Source: Streptomyces umbrinus (GTDB taxonomy: Bacteria; Actinomycetota; Actinomycetes; Streptomycetales; Streptomycetaceae). Taken from it: a stretch of DNA of 64,000 nucleotides. Shown here piece by piece: positions 28,346 through 37,605 of this stretch. Location of the stretch: NCBI RefSeq assembly GCF_030817415.1, contig NZ_JAUSZI010000002.1, positions 4,464,001 to 4,528,000 on the forward strand, written 5' to 3'. Every line of letters starts with the position of its first letter. Position 1 is the stretch's first letter. Position numbers and translations under genes: made by a program. Below the pieces are notes generated by a model that saw only the letters and a program-made list of their open reading frames with translations, was not told the DNA's origin and searched no databases.

Positions 28346-28954
28346 CTATGCGCGGGCTTCGCGAGGACGGCGGAACACGAACGCCGAGGCCACCCCGCCG
28401 ATGAGGCCGAAGAGATGCCCCTGCCAGCTGACTCCGGCCGTCGTCGGCAGTACTCCCCACAGGATCGAGCCGTAGACCGCGCCGACGACGAGCCCTATGA
28501 CCACGTCACCGATCCGGCGGTCCACGAAGCCGCGGACCAGCAGATAACCGAAGAGGCCGAAGACGACGCCGGAAGCGCCCGCGGTTATGGAGTGTTCGGA
28601 CGCGGTGAGCCAGACGCCCAGGCCGCTGACGAGGATCGTCACGGTGACGACGGCGAGAAAGCGGCGGATCCCGGACAGCGCGGCGAGGAAGCCGAGGAGC
28701 AGCAACGGCACGCTGTTCGCCGCGAGATGGTCCCAGCCGAAGTGCACGAAGGCGGCGGGCACGATGTCCCGCAGCTCGCCGAACTCCCGCGGCGTGATGC
28801 CGAACGTGTCCAGGGCGTGGCCGGTCGCCACGTCGATGCCTTCGAGCACCCAGAGCAGGGCGACCCAGCCGCCCACCAGCAGGGACGCGTTCTTGACCCG
28901 CTCACCGCGCGACACCGGCGCGGGAACAGCCACGCCGTACGGCCCGTACGCCAT
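28346..28954 (-). CDS. Rhomboid family intramembrane serine protease
   Basis: A 202-residue, six-helix membrane protease. The catalytic Ser is in ITAGASGVVFGLFGYLL and the partner His in SWQGHLFGLIGGVASAFV; the HFGWDHLAANSVPLLLLG helix provides the usual HxxxN. It cleaves within or near membrane helices of substrate proteins. The N-terminus is short and cytoplasmic, with a Pro/Arg linker before the first helix. A GGAGG-like sequence (AGGAGGTTCTC) precedes the ATG. It lies 115 bases downstream of the SNF2 gene on the same strand, but no functional link is known. Confidence 0.93.
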   Translation of the reverse strand: MAYGPYGVAVPAPVSRGERVKNASLLVGGWVALLWVLEGIDVATGHALDTFGITPREFGELRDIVPAAFVHFGWDHLAANSVPLLLLGFLAALSGIRRFLAVVTVTILVSGLGVWLTASEHSITAGASGVVFGLFGYLLVRGFVDRRIGDVVIGLVVGAVYGSILWGVLPTTAGVSWQGHLFGLIGGVASAFVFRRPREARA

Positions 28955-29113
28955 GAGAACCTCCTGGCTTCCCTCGTGTACCCCTCAACGTACGGACGGC
29001 TCGGCCCGGTTCCCACCCCGTGGCCGGCCGAAGCGGAATCACGGTGACCACTCTCGGTCTCGTACTTTTTACGCATTGTGAGCGGGCACCCATGGCCCTC
29101 ACTGTGATCTGCC

Positions 29114-31501
29114 ATGGACAACGGATCACAGGCCCGGGAGACTCGCCTGGTCGAGCTGGTCGTGCCCGGTATCGGTCCGGTGGACCGCACGGAGGCGCTG
29201 GAGCCACCGGTCGTCCACCGGATCAGCGGGGACGAGGCCGCCGGCTGGTACGGAGCGGTGGAGGAGGACGACGCCGAGCCCGTCGTCGAACGGCAGGTGT
29301 ACGACTGGAACCGGCTCACGATCGGCGGCGCGGGCCGGGCGATGTGGCTGCTCCTGCTGCCCTTTCTGCTGATCAACCTGGTGACGTGGATGCAGCCCAG
29401 ACTTCCGCGGCACAGCAGGGTGTCGGGCTGGCTGTACGACTTCGGGGCCCGGCTGCTCGGACTGTCGCTGACGGTGATGCTGGTGGGCGTGTTCGGGCAG
29501 GCCGCCATGGACCAGGTCGTGTGGCAGTGCGGGGCGCCCGCGCACTCCGCCTGCGGTGCGGAGAACCCGTTGGTCGGGGCCGCGCGCGACGTGGGCACGG
29601 GACTCGGGCTGACCCTCGCGGCCGTGGTGCCGCTGCTCGTCGGAGCGGTGATGGCGTTCAGCGCGAGGGACGCCAAGAAGGAGTACCGGCCGGTCCTGAA
29701 GACCGTGGAGGGCGAGGAGTACCGGCGCCTGGACCGGGAGGACAAGCGGCAGGCCAGGGGGATCGGCAAGGTGCGGCGGCCGCTGGAGGTGCGCGGTTTC
29801 TGGGAGTACAACTGGCGGGCCGAGGGCCTCACTTCACAGCATCGGTGTGCGGGGCTGCTCACCGTCGCGATGCTGGTGATCGTGCCGGGGCTCCAGTACG
29901 ACCTGCGCCGGGACGGCACGGTCGTCGGGCTGGTGCTGTTCGTGCTGATTCTGGTGCTGGCGGCGCTGATGGTCGCCGACGGGCCCTGGTTCAGAAGTGT
30001 GGCGTGGTCGAGGCGGTGGCTGCCCAATCACCGGCGCACCACCCTCGGCGTGTGTCTCGGGGTGACGGTCTCCGCCATGCTCTACTGCGCGCTGCCCGAG
30101 CGGGACTGGCTCGCGGCGCGCGGGAGTTCCCGGATGCTGCCGGGAATGGGCGAGGAGGCCAACGACGTCGTGATCGCCCAGGGCGTCGGCGTGCTGCTGA
30201 TGGTCGTCGCCTGTCTGGTGATGTGCCTCAGGGACCGAGACCGTGCCGGAAGGACGTCCCTGTACGGGCTGTTGGGGCCCGTGGTCGCGGTGGTGGCCTG
30301 CTTCATCGGGTGGCTCTACACGGCGGCGTTCTCCCTGTGGGCGCAGGGCTGGCTCACCCCGGACGGCGATCCGTACGCCACCGAACTCCCCAGGGCGGTG
30401 CGGGTGATCGCCGCGGCCTTCCCGCTGGTGGTGGTGCTGGGCGGGCTCGCTGCCGGGGCCAACGCCCTGTGGAAACTGTGGAAGCGCAGGACGGGAGCCC
30501 CGGCCCACCCGGGGGAGGAGAAGGAGGACAGGAAACACCGCAGCGAGATCAACTGGGCACGGAACGTGGGAGAGGACGGCCTGAACTGGTACGACCAGGG
30601 CCTCGCCGCGCTGGCCTCGCTCATCGTGGCCCTGGTCCTCGTCCTGTACCCGGCGAGCTGGGTGGGCGACGGTTCCCTGACGACGAGCGTCCGCCGGACC
30701 ACGAACGACACGGTCAAGCAGCTCACCACCCTCGGCGCCCTCGCCCTGATCGCCCTCGTGGCGGTCGCGGTGCTCGCGGTACGGGCCGTCGCGCTCCGCC
30801 CCGAGATGCGCAGGAACACGGGCATCGCCTGGGCCTTCGGGGTGTTCTGGCCGCGCGCCGCGCACCCTTTCGCCCCGGCGGCCTGGACCGTACGGACCGT
30901 GCCCGAACTCGTGCACCGCATCGAGCATCTGCTCGACTCCGACAGCCGTACGCGGATACTGCTGCACGCGCAGTCCATGGGGTCGGTGATCGCCGTGGCC
31001 GCGCTGTGGCAGATCCCGCCCGAACTGCGTCCGCGGATCGGCCTGTTGACCACGGGAAGTCCGATCGGCGCCGTGTTCGCACGCCACTACCCCGGCTATG
31101 TCACGGCCGAGTCCCTCGACGCCCTGGTCCACAACGAGGACGAAGACGGGGCCGACGGCGACCCGGACAGGACTCGCCTGCTCAGGACATGGGTCAACAT
31201 CCACCGCGAGACCGACCTGCTGGCCGGCCCGACCCATGTCGACGGCGTGGACCAGGAGTGGAAGGACGGGGTGGCGCCGATGGACCCCGACGCCGGGCGG
31301 TCGCATGCCCGCACCCGCGCCCAGCCCGTCTTCTGGCCCCTGGAGCGGCACAACGGATACCGCAGGGACCCCAGGATCGCGGCGGTCCGCAGAGCCATCC
31401 TCCACACCCTCGCCGAGCCGGCCCCTCCCCCGTCCACTCCCCCGACGCCACCTGCTCCACGCCGGCCCACGCCCTCACCCGCGCCCGCTCCCCCACCCTG
31501 A
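29114..31501 (+). CDS. Polytopic membrane protein with C-terminal lipase-like alpha/beta-hydrolase domain
   Basis: A 795-residue protein with about eleven predicted membrane helices (first GRAMWLLLLPFLLINLVTW near residue 75; last LTTLGALALIALVAVAVLAVRAVAL near 545). The soluble C-terminal part has lipase-like features: RILLHAQSMGSVIAVAALW with a nucleophile-type Ser in AQSMG, then LLTTGSPIGAVFARHYPGY, an acid in NIHRETDLLAG and a His in ERHNGYRRD, giving a full candidate triad. The elbow has Ala instead of the first Gly of GXSXG. The last about 30 residues are almost only Pro/Ala/Thr. Likely a membrane-anchored hydrolase acting on the cytoplasmic side; substrate unknown. It is divergent from the rhomboid gene. 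Confidence 0.75.
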   Translation: MDNGSQARETRLVELVVPGIGPVDRTEALEPPVVHRISGDEAAGWYGAVEEDDAEPVVERQVYDWNRLTIGGAGRAMWLLLLPFLLINLVTWMQPRLPRHSRVSGWLYDFGARLLGLSLTVMLVGVFGQAAMDQVVWQCGAPAHSACGAENPLVGAARDVGTGLGLTLAAVVPLLVGAVMAFSARDAKKEYRPVLKTVEGEEYRRLDREDKRQARGIGKVRRPLEVRGFWEYNWRAEGLTSQHRCAGLLTVAMLVIVPGLQYDLRRDGTVVGLVLFVLILVLAALMVADGPWFRSVAWSRRWLPNHRRTTLGVCLGVTVSAMLYCALPERDWLAARGSSRMLPGMGEEANDVVIAQGVGVLLMVVACLVMCLRDRDRAGRTSLYGLLGPVVAVVACFIGWLYTAAFSLWAQGWLTPDGDPYATELPRAVRVIAAAFPLVVVLGGLAAGANALWKLWKRRTGAPAHPGEEKEDRKHRSEINWARNVGEDGLNWYDQGLAALASLIVALVLVLYPASWVGDGSLTTSVRRTTNDTVKQLTTLGALALIALVAVAVLAVRAVALRPEMRRNTGIAWAFGVFWPRAAHPFAPAAWTVRTVPELVHRIEHLLDSDSRTRILLHAQSMGSVIAVAALWQIPPELRPRIGLLTTGSPIGAVFARHYPGYVTAESLDALVHNEDEDGADGDPDRTRLLRTWVNIHRETDLLAGPTHVDGVDQEWKDGVAPMDPDAGRSHARTRAQPVFWPLERHNGYRRDPRIAAVRRAILHTLAEPAPPPSTPPTPPAPRRPTPSPAPAPPP

Positions 31502-31645
31502 CCGGCGCGGGTGCCGCCGCCCCGCAATCCCGGGTGGCTCCGAACGAGTGGACTCGCCGGAACGATTACCGGACGGGGACCTCCGCCCGGGGTCCGGGTG
31601 GTGACGTTGCCGTCCGAGCCCCTGACCTGGAAGAGGCGCCCCGAC

Positions 31646-32920
31646 ATGCGACGTACCCCCTCCCGACGGCTGTTCACCGCGGCGCTCCTCGTGGCGTCCG
31701 TGCTGGCACCGATGACCGCGATTCCCGCCACGGCGGTCAACGCCGCGGGCGTCGACCGGCACGACGGCAACCGGCACTGCGGCGCCCCGCACGGCGGCGG
31801 CCAGCACGGCGGCGGCCGGCACGGCGTCGACCGGCATGACAAGGACGAGTGCCCGCCGAACGGTCTCGGTCCCAAGCTGACCGCCCGGCTGGACAAGGCC
31901 ATCGCGGACGTCCGCCGGGATGCCGACATCCCCGGTGTCATCGTCGGACTGTGGATGCCGGGCAAGGGAAGCTACGTACGCGCGACCGGGGTCGCCGACA
32001 CCGCCACCGGCCGGCCGATGACCACCGACCCGTACATGCGGATCGGCAGCGAGACCAAGACCTTCACGGTCACCGCGCTGCTCGAGCTCGTCGACGACGG
32101 ACGGATCCGCCTGGACGACCCGATCTCCAAGTACATCCACGGCGTGCCGGGCGGCAAGCGGATCACGCTGCGTCATCTCGCCGAGATGCGCAGCGGCCTG
32201 TTCCCGTACAGCGCCGACCCGGGCTTCGTGCACGACCTGCTGAGCGACCCGAGCCGTTCGTTCACCCCGCAGGAGGTGCTCGCGTACGGCTTCAAGCACA
32301 AGAACACCTTCAAGCCGGGGAAGCAGTTCCAGTACTCCAACAGCAACCTCGTCCTCCTCGGCCTGGTGATCGAGAAGGTCAGCGGGCACAACCTCGTCGA
32401 CTTCATCGACAAGCGGGTGCTCCGCCCGGCCCACCTGGGCCACACGCTGTTCCCCCTGGACGCCGAGTTCCCCGAACCGCACCCGCGCGGCTACACCAAC
32501 CAGACGCTGAGCGGCGACGTCGAGGACTCCACGGACTGGAACCCCAGCTGGGGCTGGGCGGCAGGGGCGATGATCTCGAACCTGCACGACCTGCGCCGCT
32601 GGGCCAAGATCGTCGCCACCGGGACACTGCTCAGCCCGCAGACCCAGAAGGAACGGCTCAAGACCCTGCCGACCGGCTACCCCGGCACGAACTACGGCCT
32701 CGGCATCTTCGAGTCCGACGGCTGGATCGGCCACAACGGCTCCATCCCCGGATACGAGAGCGTGACCGTCTACCTGCCGTCGAAGAAGGCCACCTTGGTG
32801 GTCCTCCTCAACACCGACATCTCCTACGAGGGCAAGGAGCCGTCCTCGGTCCTCGCCCAGAAGATCACCGAAATCGTGACCCCGAAGAACATCTACGACC
32901 GCCCGGTCCCGCCGCGCTAG
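31646..32920 (+). CDS. Secreted serine hydrolase (beta-lactamase/D-Ala-D-Ala carboxypeptidase family)
   Basis: A 424-residue exported penicillin-binding-type hydrolase (class C/S12 group). The ATG at 31646 opens a signal peptide (MRRTPSRRLFTAALLVASVL... ATAVNAAG); an open frame further upstream lacks one. Catalytic motifs are SETK (in RIGSETKTFTV, nucleophile Ser and Lys), YSN (in QYSNSNLVL) and HNG (in GHNGSIPGYESV). It probably trims or transfers D-amino-acid peptides in the cell wall; beta-lactamase activity is not excluded. Directly after the signal peptide there is a His/Gly-rich stretch (HCGAPHGGGQHGGGRHG) with several His and two Cys, which is unusual for this family. It follows the membrane hydrolase gene on the same strand, 144 bases away. 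Confidence 0.9.
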   Translation: MRRTPSRRLFTAALLVASVLAPMTAIPATAVNAAGVDRHDGNRHCGAPHGGGQHGGGRHGVDRHDKDECPPNGLGPKLTARLDKAIADVRRDADIPGVIVGLWMPGKGSYVRATGVADTATGRPMTTDPYMRIGSETKTFTVTALLELVDDGRIRLDDPISKYIHGVPGGKRITLRHLAEMRSGLFPYSADPGFVHDLLSDPSRSFTPQEVLAYGFKHKNTFKPGKQFQYSNSNLVLLGLVIEKVSGHNLVDFIDKRVLRPAHLGHTLFPLDAEFPEPHPRGYTNQTLSGDVEDSTDWNPSWGWAAGAMISNLHDLRRWAKIVATGTLLSPQTQKERLKTLPTGYPGTNYGLGIFESDGWIGHNGSIPGYESVTVYLPSKKATLVVLLNTDISYEGKEPSSVLAQKITEIVTPKNIYDRPVPPR

Positions 32921-32945
32921 TACTCCACATCAGTACGGCACGTCA

Positions 32946-33440
32946 TTACTGCACACCCGTACTCCACGCCCGTACGAGGTCCTCGGGCCCCCAGTGCGTG
33001 GTGAGCGGCAGACCATCGGACACCCCACAGCGGGAGACCGCGACCAGTGGGGTGTCCGTCGTGGTTCCGGGGACGGCGAGCATGTCGCGTACCAGAGCGT
33101 CGTAGTCATGGCGGCCGAAGGGCTGCGTCTCCAGCCACTTCACCGACCCGACGAAGTGCACCTGCCGGGCCACCGGCTCGCGGTCTGCCCCGACGAGATC
33201 GATCTCGGGGTTGTTCTGACGGTTCCACCAGCCGCCGATGGCCTCGGTCTCGGGCCACGCCCGATCGCTCAGGACCCCGTATTCCGGAGTGGTGGTCGTG
33301 GTGGGCGAGCCCGCCCCAGGTCCGGCCATGCTGCCGTGCCGCGGCGAGCAGCACCTACCGGTACTGCTCCGTTGGCGAGGTGGACAGCACGTCCTTGTAC
33401 CGGCGGAACGGCCCGGGCTGCCGTTGCGACGGGTCATGGA
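32946..33440 (-). pseudogene. Decayed archaeal-type AAA ATPase, C-terminal (DUF234-like) remnant
   Basis: Only the C-terminal part of a DUF234-type ATPase remains. The best frame reads AIGGWWNRQNNPEIDLVGAD, then VHFVGSVKWLETQPFGRHDYDALV and ends at 32946. Upstream, fragments with ATPase-like sequence (RRYKDVLSTSPTEQYR and LLAAARQHGRTWGGL) fall in two other frames, so at least two frameshifts separate them, and the P-loop half is absent. The reading frame shown starts at an arbitrary ATG and its first about 45 residues are non-homologous. The intact family is an NTPase fused to a nuclease-fold domain. It marks the left edge of the accessory region. Confidence 0.6.
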
Positions 33441-33491
33441 CACTGACCCGGTCCGAACAGCTTGGCCACGACATGCATGCTGCTGCCGCCG

Positions 33492-35924
33492 TCAGCTCAG
33501 ATGCACCCACTCTGCGATGGAGGGCACACCCTCCTCGTCGACGAGGAAGAGCATGTACCAACCCGGCGGCGCGATGTCGCGATTCTCCGTCACTCGCACG
33601 TCAAGCGTCCCACCACCCTGTCGCGCCATCACCAGATCGACAAGCCGCTGGTTGCTGTCGAAGGAGTGCGTCGTGACCCCGTTCCGCAGCAGCGAGGCCC
33701 ATCGGATGGAATCCGCGTCCGGAGTCACGACCGTCACTGTCTCGCCGTATTGCCACTCTTCGGAAACCGAGCCGATGGTCGGGCGCCCTCCTCGGAAGAG
33801 GTAGGGCGGGCTGAAGATCTCCAGCCGCATCTCCTCGTTCTCGTCCGGCGGCTCGAAGGTGACCGATTGGCCGCCCTCCGGGTTACCGCCCGCCGCGACA
33901 ACCCGACCGTCCGGCAGCAACACAGCCGTGGAGTGGTACAGGCGTGGCACGGTGGCAGCCGCCATCAGGCTCCAGCTGTCCGAGGCGGGGTCGTAGATCT
34001 CCGCCTCGTGCCGGGCCAGGGGCTCGTCCTCCTGCTTCAGCGAGCCTCCGCCGACGAAAACCGTGCGGTCGGGCAGCAGTACGGCGTTCAGGTGTAGCCG
34101 CGGCAGGCCCAGCGGCGCGGCCGCCGAGTAGCGGGGCTCGCCGGTGGTGAGATCGACGACGCTGACCGCGTCCGTCGCGTCCGTCCGGTCGGGCTTGCCG
34201 ACCGGACCACCGCCGATGACCATCACCCGCTGATCCTGGGCCGGGGGGAGGATCACGCTGGCGGACTGGTTGCGCATGTCGGGCATGAGCAGGTCCGGAA
34301 CCGCGACCACCTGAACGGGGTCGTGAGCGAGGTCGAGTATGCCGGGCTCGACGTCGAGCGGGTCGTCCATCCGCCCGCCGGAGAAAAAGACCCGGCCGTC
34401 GGCCATCAGAAACAGGTGGGCGTACAGCGGCAGTCCGGGGAAGCCGGGCTCCAGGTCCGTCTCCCGCCAGTCGTCCGTCTCAGGCGAGTAGGTCTCCAGT
34501 GTCTGGTTGTGGCCCGCGCCGGACTCGTCGAGTCCGGTCGTGGCCAGCACCGTCCCGTCGCCGAGCGCGATCAGCGTCGGGTACCAACGCCCGTGCGCCA
34601 TCGAAGCAGCGAACGACCACTTCCCGCTGCCCGGGGCGAAGACCGCGACGTCCTTGCGGCCCTTGAACGGGTTGTAGGCGAGCGTGCCCCCGGCGGACAG
34701 CATCCGGCCGTCCGGGAGGAAGACGTCGCCGCCGCAGAACATGTCGAAGGGCCGGCCGTCTGCCGTACGCAGGGTCCCCGGGTGAGTGAAGGCGTTGCCC
34801 GGCGGGTCCCAGACGACGCTGGTGAAGACTCCCTCGTCCTCGTCGCCGAAGAGCGGGCTGTCGAACCGCTTCGCACTGCTGCCCGACCCGGCGAAGAACA
34901 GCACGTCGCCCTTCGGCAGCAGTGCGGCGTGCACCGCCAGGACGCCCGAGTGGAACGGCAACAGCTCCCAGCGCCCCTCCCGCGCCGGGTCCGGTTCCAG
35001 CTCCAGCACCTCGTACAGGCCCTGGTTCTGCTGCGGTGGGGCGTCGGCCATCGACGCGATCAGCGTCAGCCGCCCGTCAAGTTCCGCGACCGCGATCCCG
35101 CCGCCCTGGTTCTGCCAGGAGAACCAGTTCGGCACGCCGCGCCACTCTCCCCACCCGCCGCCGGGCAGGCCGTCCGGGCCAAGGTCCCGGGCGATCCGGT
35201 AGAAAGCCTGGTTCTGGTCGGCGGCGTCGTCGACATGGAAGACGATCAGGTCGCGGCCACCGTCCCGGTCGAGGTCGGCGACCGCGACGCCGCAGGCCGC
35301 GTTCTCCCACGAGAACCAGTCGGGGACGTCCTGCCACGGCGTCCAGCCGCCGGTCACGGCACCGTCCGCCCCGAGTCCGTGGCCGATCCGGTACAGCCCC
35401 CGGTTCTGCCCCGGCCCGTTGTCAATCATGAAAACGAGCAGGTCGCGGACGCCCTGCGGGTCCGGCGGCGTCACGGCGACGGACACCCCCTGGTTCTCGT
35501 GGGAGAACCAGTCGGGGACATCGGTCCAGGGCGTCCAGCCACCGGTCACGGTCCCGTCGGCGGACAGGCCCCGGCCGATCCGGAACAGTCCGCGGTTCTG
35601 CCCCGCTGCGCCATCCACCATGGCGACGACCAGGTCCTGGCGGCCGTTGGCGTCGAGGTCGGCCAGGGTGACTCCGGCGCCCTGGTTCTCGTGGGAGAAC
35701 CAGTCGGGGACATCGGTCCACGGTGTCCAGGGGCCCATGACGGTCCCGTCGGCGGACAAGCCCCGGCCGATCCGAAACAGCCCGCGGTTCTGCCCCGGCG
35801 GGTCGTCGACCATGAACACGAGCAGGTCCTTGCGGCCATCGCCGTCGAGATCGGCCACCGCGACCCCGGCACCCTGGTTCTCGTGGGAGAACCAGTCGGG
35901 CACGGGTCGGAACACGTTCGGCAT
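33492..35924 (-). CDS. Copper-radical (galactose/glyoxal) oxidase-like protein with five N-terminal FG-GAP/VCBS-like repeats
   Basis: An 810-residue protein in two parts. Residues 1-about 320 are five 64-residue repeats, each with PDWFSxENQG, VADLDxDGxxDLxVFxVD and QNRGLxRIGxGL; these resemble beta-propeller FG-GAP/VCBS units. The rest is a kelch domain plus the C-terminal DUF1929 early-set domain of the galactose oxidase/glyoxal oxidase family. All copper-radical residues appear present: the Cys in DMFCGGDVFLPDGRM and the Tyr in HGRWYPTLIAL for the thioether pair, Tyr-His in RLYHSTAVLLPDGR, and the distal His in TTHSFDSNQR. Such enzymes oxidise an alcohol or aldehyde and release H2O2. There is no signal peptide at the ATG, which has AAAGGGA six bases upstream. 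It follows the DyP gene by 46 bases. Confidence 0.85.
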   Translation of the reverse strand: MPNVFRPVPDWFSHENQGAGVAVADLDGDGRKDLLVFMVDDPPGQNRGLFRIGRGLSADGTVMGPWTPWTDVPDWFSHENQGAGVTLADLDANGRQDLVVAMVDGAAGQNRGLFRIGRGLSADGTVTGGWTPWTDVPDWFSHENQGVSVAVTPPDPQGVRDLLVFMIDNGPGQNRGLYRIGHGLGADGAVTGGWTPWQDVPDWFSWENAACGVAVADLDRDGGRDLIVFHVDDAADQNQAFYRIARDLGPDGLPGGGWGEWRGVPNWFSWQNQGGGIAVAELDGRLTLIASMADAPPQQNQGLYEVLELEPDPAREGRWELLPFHSGVLAVHAALLPKGDVLFFAGSGSSAKRFDSPLFGDEDEGVFTSVVWDPPGNAFTHPGTLRTADGRPFDMFCGGDVFLPDGRMLSAGGTLAYNPFKGRKDVAVFAPGSGKWSFAASMAHGRWYPTLIALGDGTVLATTGLDESGAGHNQTLETYSPETDDWRETDLEPGFPGLPLYAHLFLMADGRVFFSGGRMDDPLDVEPGILDLAHDPVQVVAVPDLLMPDMRNQSASVILPPAQDQRVMVIGGGPVGKPDRTDATDAVSVVDLTTGEPRYSAAAPLGLPRLHLNAVLLPDRTVFVGGGSLKQEDEPLARHEAEIYDPASDSWSLMAAATVPRLYHSTAVLLPDGRVVAAGGNPEGGQSVTFEPPDENEEMRLEIFSPPYLFRGGRPTIGSVSEEWQYGETVTVVTPDADSIRWASLLRNGVTTHSFDSNQRLVDLVMARQGGGTLDVRVTENRDIAPPGWYMLFLVDEEGVPSIAEWVHLS
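35100..35924 (-). repeat. Five tandem 192-bp (64-residue) coding repeats
   Basis: The GGTTCT of the ENQG-type motif recurs at 35108, 35300, 35492, 35684 and 35876 (approximate), a strict 192-base period. Units 1-3 from the gene start are close to identical over tens of bases; units 4 and 5 have diverged (EN-A and QNQG variants). The period is exactly 64 codons, so the array expands or contracts in frame. Confidence 0.9.
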
Positions 35925-35970
35925 CGCACGTCCCTTTCGGGTCGGATCGAGTGGAGCCGGAGTCCGTCGG

Positions 35971-37428
35971 TCAGATTCCTGTTGCTGTGTTTGCTGTTGT
36001 TGGACTGAGACTGCGCAGGAAGGAGAGCAACGGCATGAAGAAGTACTCGCCGCCCTTCATGGTCACGGCCTGCGGGAACGCCGGGGTACCCAGCCCCGGA
36101 CCGGTGCCCTGCTCGCCCCAGTTGAGCGGCCATACCGCCGCGGGACGACTGCCCTGGCCGATCACGAGGTCGAGGCCGGGCTCCGGGGTACCCGTCGGGA
36201 CCCTCGGGAAGCCACTGCCGTTGGCCCACCTCTGCTGCGTGAACTCGAACTGGTTGCCCAGGTCGGAGTTGAATGCCATGAACAGCAGGCCGACGCCCCC
36301 GGTGGGCCGGTAGTTCAGCGGAACGTCACGGCCCGCGGGATCGTCCTTCCGCTCCCCGTAGGTCTGCCCGCGCCGTGCCATCAGGTGCTCGCGCTCGTTC
36401 TCCGGCGGTTCGAAACCGCCCGAGCCGCGCGGGTTGGTCTTGCGGATGTGGCCCTGGAATGGACACTTCACGGCCTGATCGTCGCTCGCGTAGTCGAAGT
36501 TGTTCATCACCGGGCTGTGCGGCCCGGCCGCGCTCTGCAGCGTCACCGGCGTGCCGTCCCGGAAACGGCCGACGACCATCGCGCCCGCGCGGTCGCGGTC
36601 GCTGCCGACCAGCTTCAGCTCATTGGCGAGCTCCTCCTCGGCCTGCCTGAACACCCGGACGTTCTGCTCCAGCTTGCGCAACACGAAATAGCTGCCGATG
36701 ACCTCCCCCGACGCGGGTGGATCCGCCACCAGGACGCGATCCAGTGCGGTGGCCGGGTTCCACACGGAGGTTCCGTCCGTGCTGCGCCGCTCGTCGTCGA
36801 CGTCCTCGGTGAGGAACAGCGGCTGGCTGCGCCCGTCGACGTAACCGAAGTGCTCGATTCCGTCACCGTCCGCGTTACGCATGCCAAGACCGGTCTCCTC
36901 GCCGATCAGCCGGACCGAGGGAGGTAGCAACGCCTTCACCAACTGGTACTCGGCCGTCGCCGCGGTGGCGGAGGCATCGCCGACAAGCACAACCGCATGG
37001 ATCTCCTCGCGGTACGGCTCCTCCCACTCCGGGACGGCCGGGTCGCTGAGGTCCTGCTGGGTCTGCGCGTCCCGCATCCCCCGCCTGAACGACGGGTCGG
37101 CGGGCGCCTGGGCCGACAGCCCCAGCTTGCCGTAGCCGGCATGTGTCAGCCCCACGCCGACGTAGGGCGTGCCGCCGACGCCGCCCGACTTGAACGTGTC
37201 CACCTCGCGCAGGTGCGTGCGCACCGGCTTCACCTTTGATGCGAGCGCATTCAGGAACGCCCGCGCCTCCGCGGCACCCTCCGGGCTGTCGGTAAACCCC
37301 AGCAGCAGTATGTGCAGGTGTTCCCGGACGCAGGGCTTGAGGATGTTCGACTGCAGGTCGTCCAGCATCGCGTCGGCGTCGCCGGATGCGCCCTTCCAGG
37401 ACAGCGGAACAGTGAGATCAACGGGCAC
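35971..37428 (-). CDS. DyP-type peroxidase
   Basis: A 485-residue haem peroxidase of the dye-decolorizing family. The signature GYVDGRSQP (GXXDG with catalytic Asp) lies near residue 205, and the proximal-His region is CPFQGHIRKTNPRG near residue 335. The distal Arg is probably in LNYRPTGGVGLLFMAFN. At 485 residues it is a long, bacterial C/D-type DyP, not the about 320-residue secreted Tat-dependent kind. The GTG at 37428 has GGAGG six bases upstream; there is no Tat or Sec signal. It uses H2O2 to oxidise organic substrates. Its stop is 46 bases before the copper-radical oxidase, so the two are probably co-transcribed and may form an H2O2 source-and-sink pair. Confidence 0.92.
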   Translation of the reverse strand: MPVDLTVPLSWKGASGDADAMLDDLQSNILKPCVREHLHILLLGFTDSPEGAAEARAFLNALASKVKPVRTHLREVDTFKSGGVGGTPYVGVGLTHAGYGKLGLSAQAPADPSFRRGMRDAQTQQDLSDPAVPEWEEPYREEIHAVVLVGDASATAATAEYQLVKALLPPSVRLIGEETGLGMRNADGDGIEHFGYVDGRSQPLFLTEDVDDERRSTDGTSVWNPATALDRVLVADPPASGEVIGSYFVLRKLEQNVRVFRQAEEELANELKLVGSDRDRAGAMVVGRFRDGTPVTLQSAAGPHSPVMNNFDYASDDQAVKCPFQGHIRKTNPRGSGGFEPPENEREHLMARRGQTYGERKDDPAGRDVPLNYRPTGGVGLLFMAFNSDLGNQFEFTQQRWANGSGFPRVPTGTPEPGLDLVIGQGSRPAAVWPLNWGEQGTGPGLGTPAFPQAVTMKGGEYFFMPLLSFLRSLSPTTANTATGI

Positions 37429-37605
37429 GGCGATCCTCCCCCTCGTGAGAGCCGGACTCCCCGGCCTGCCGCCCAGGCAACCGGGGACGGCCGACGGGCG
37501 CATCGGGGAAAACCCTCGGACCCGGCGTAGCGGTCCAGGCCGTGTCCACCCGATCATGGGCGCCGACTGCGGCGCCCGGTGCTGGAGGAGCCGGAAACGA
37601 TCCGG

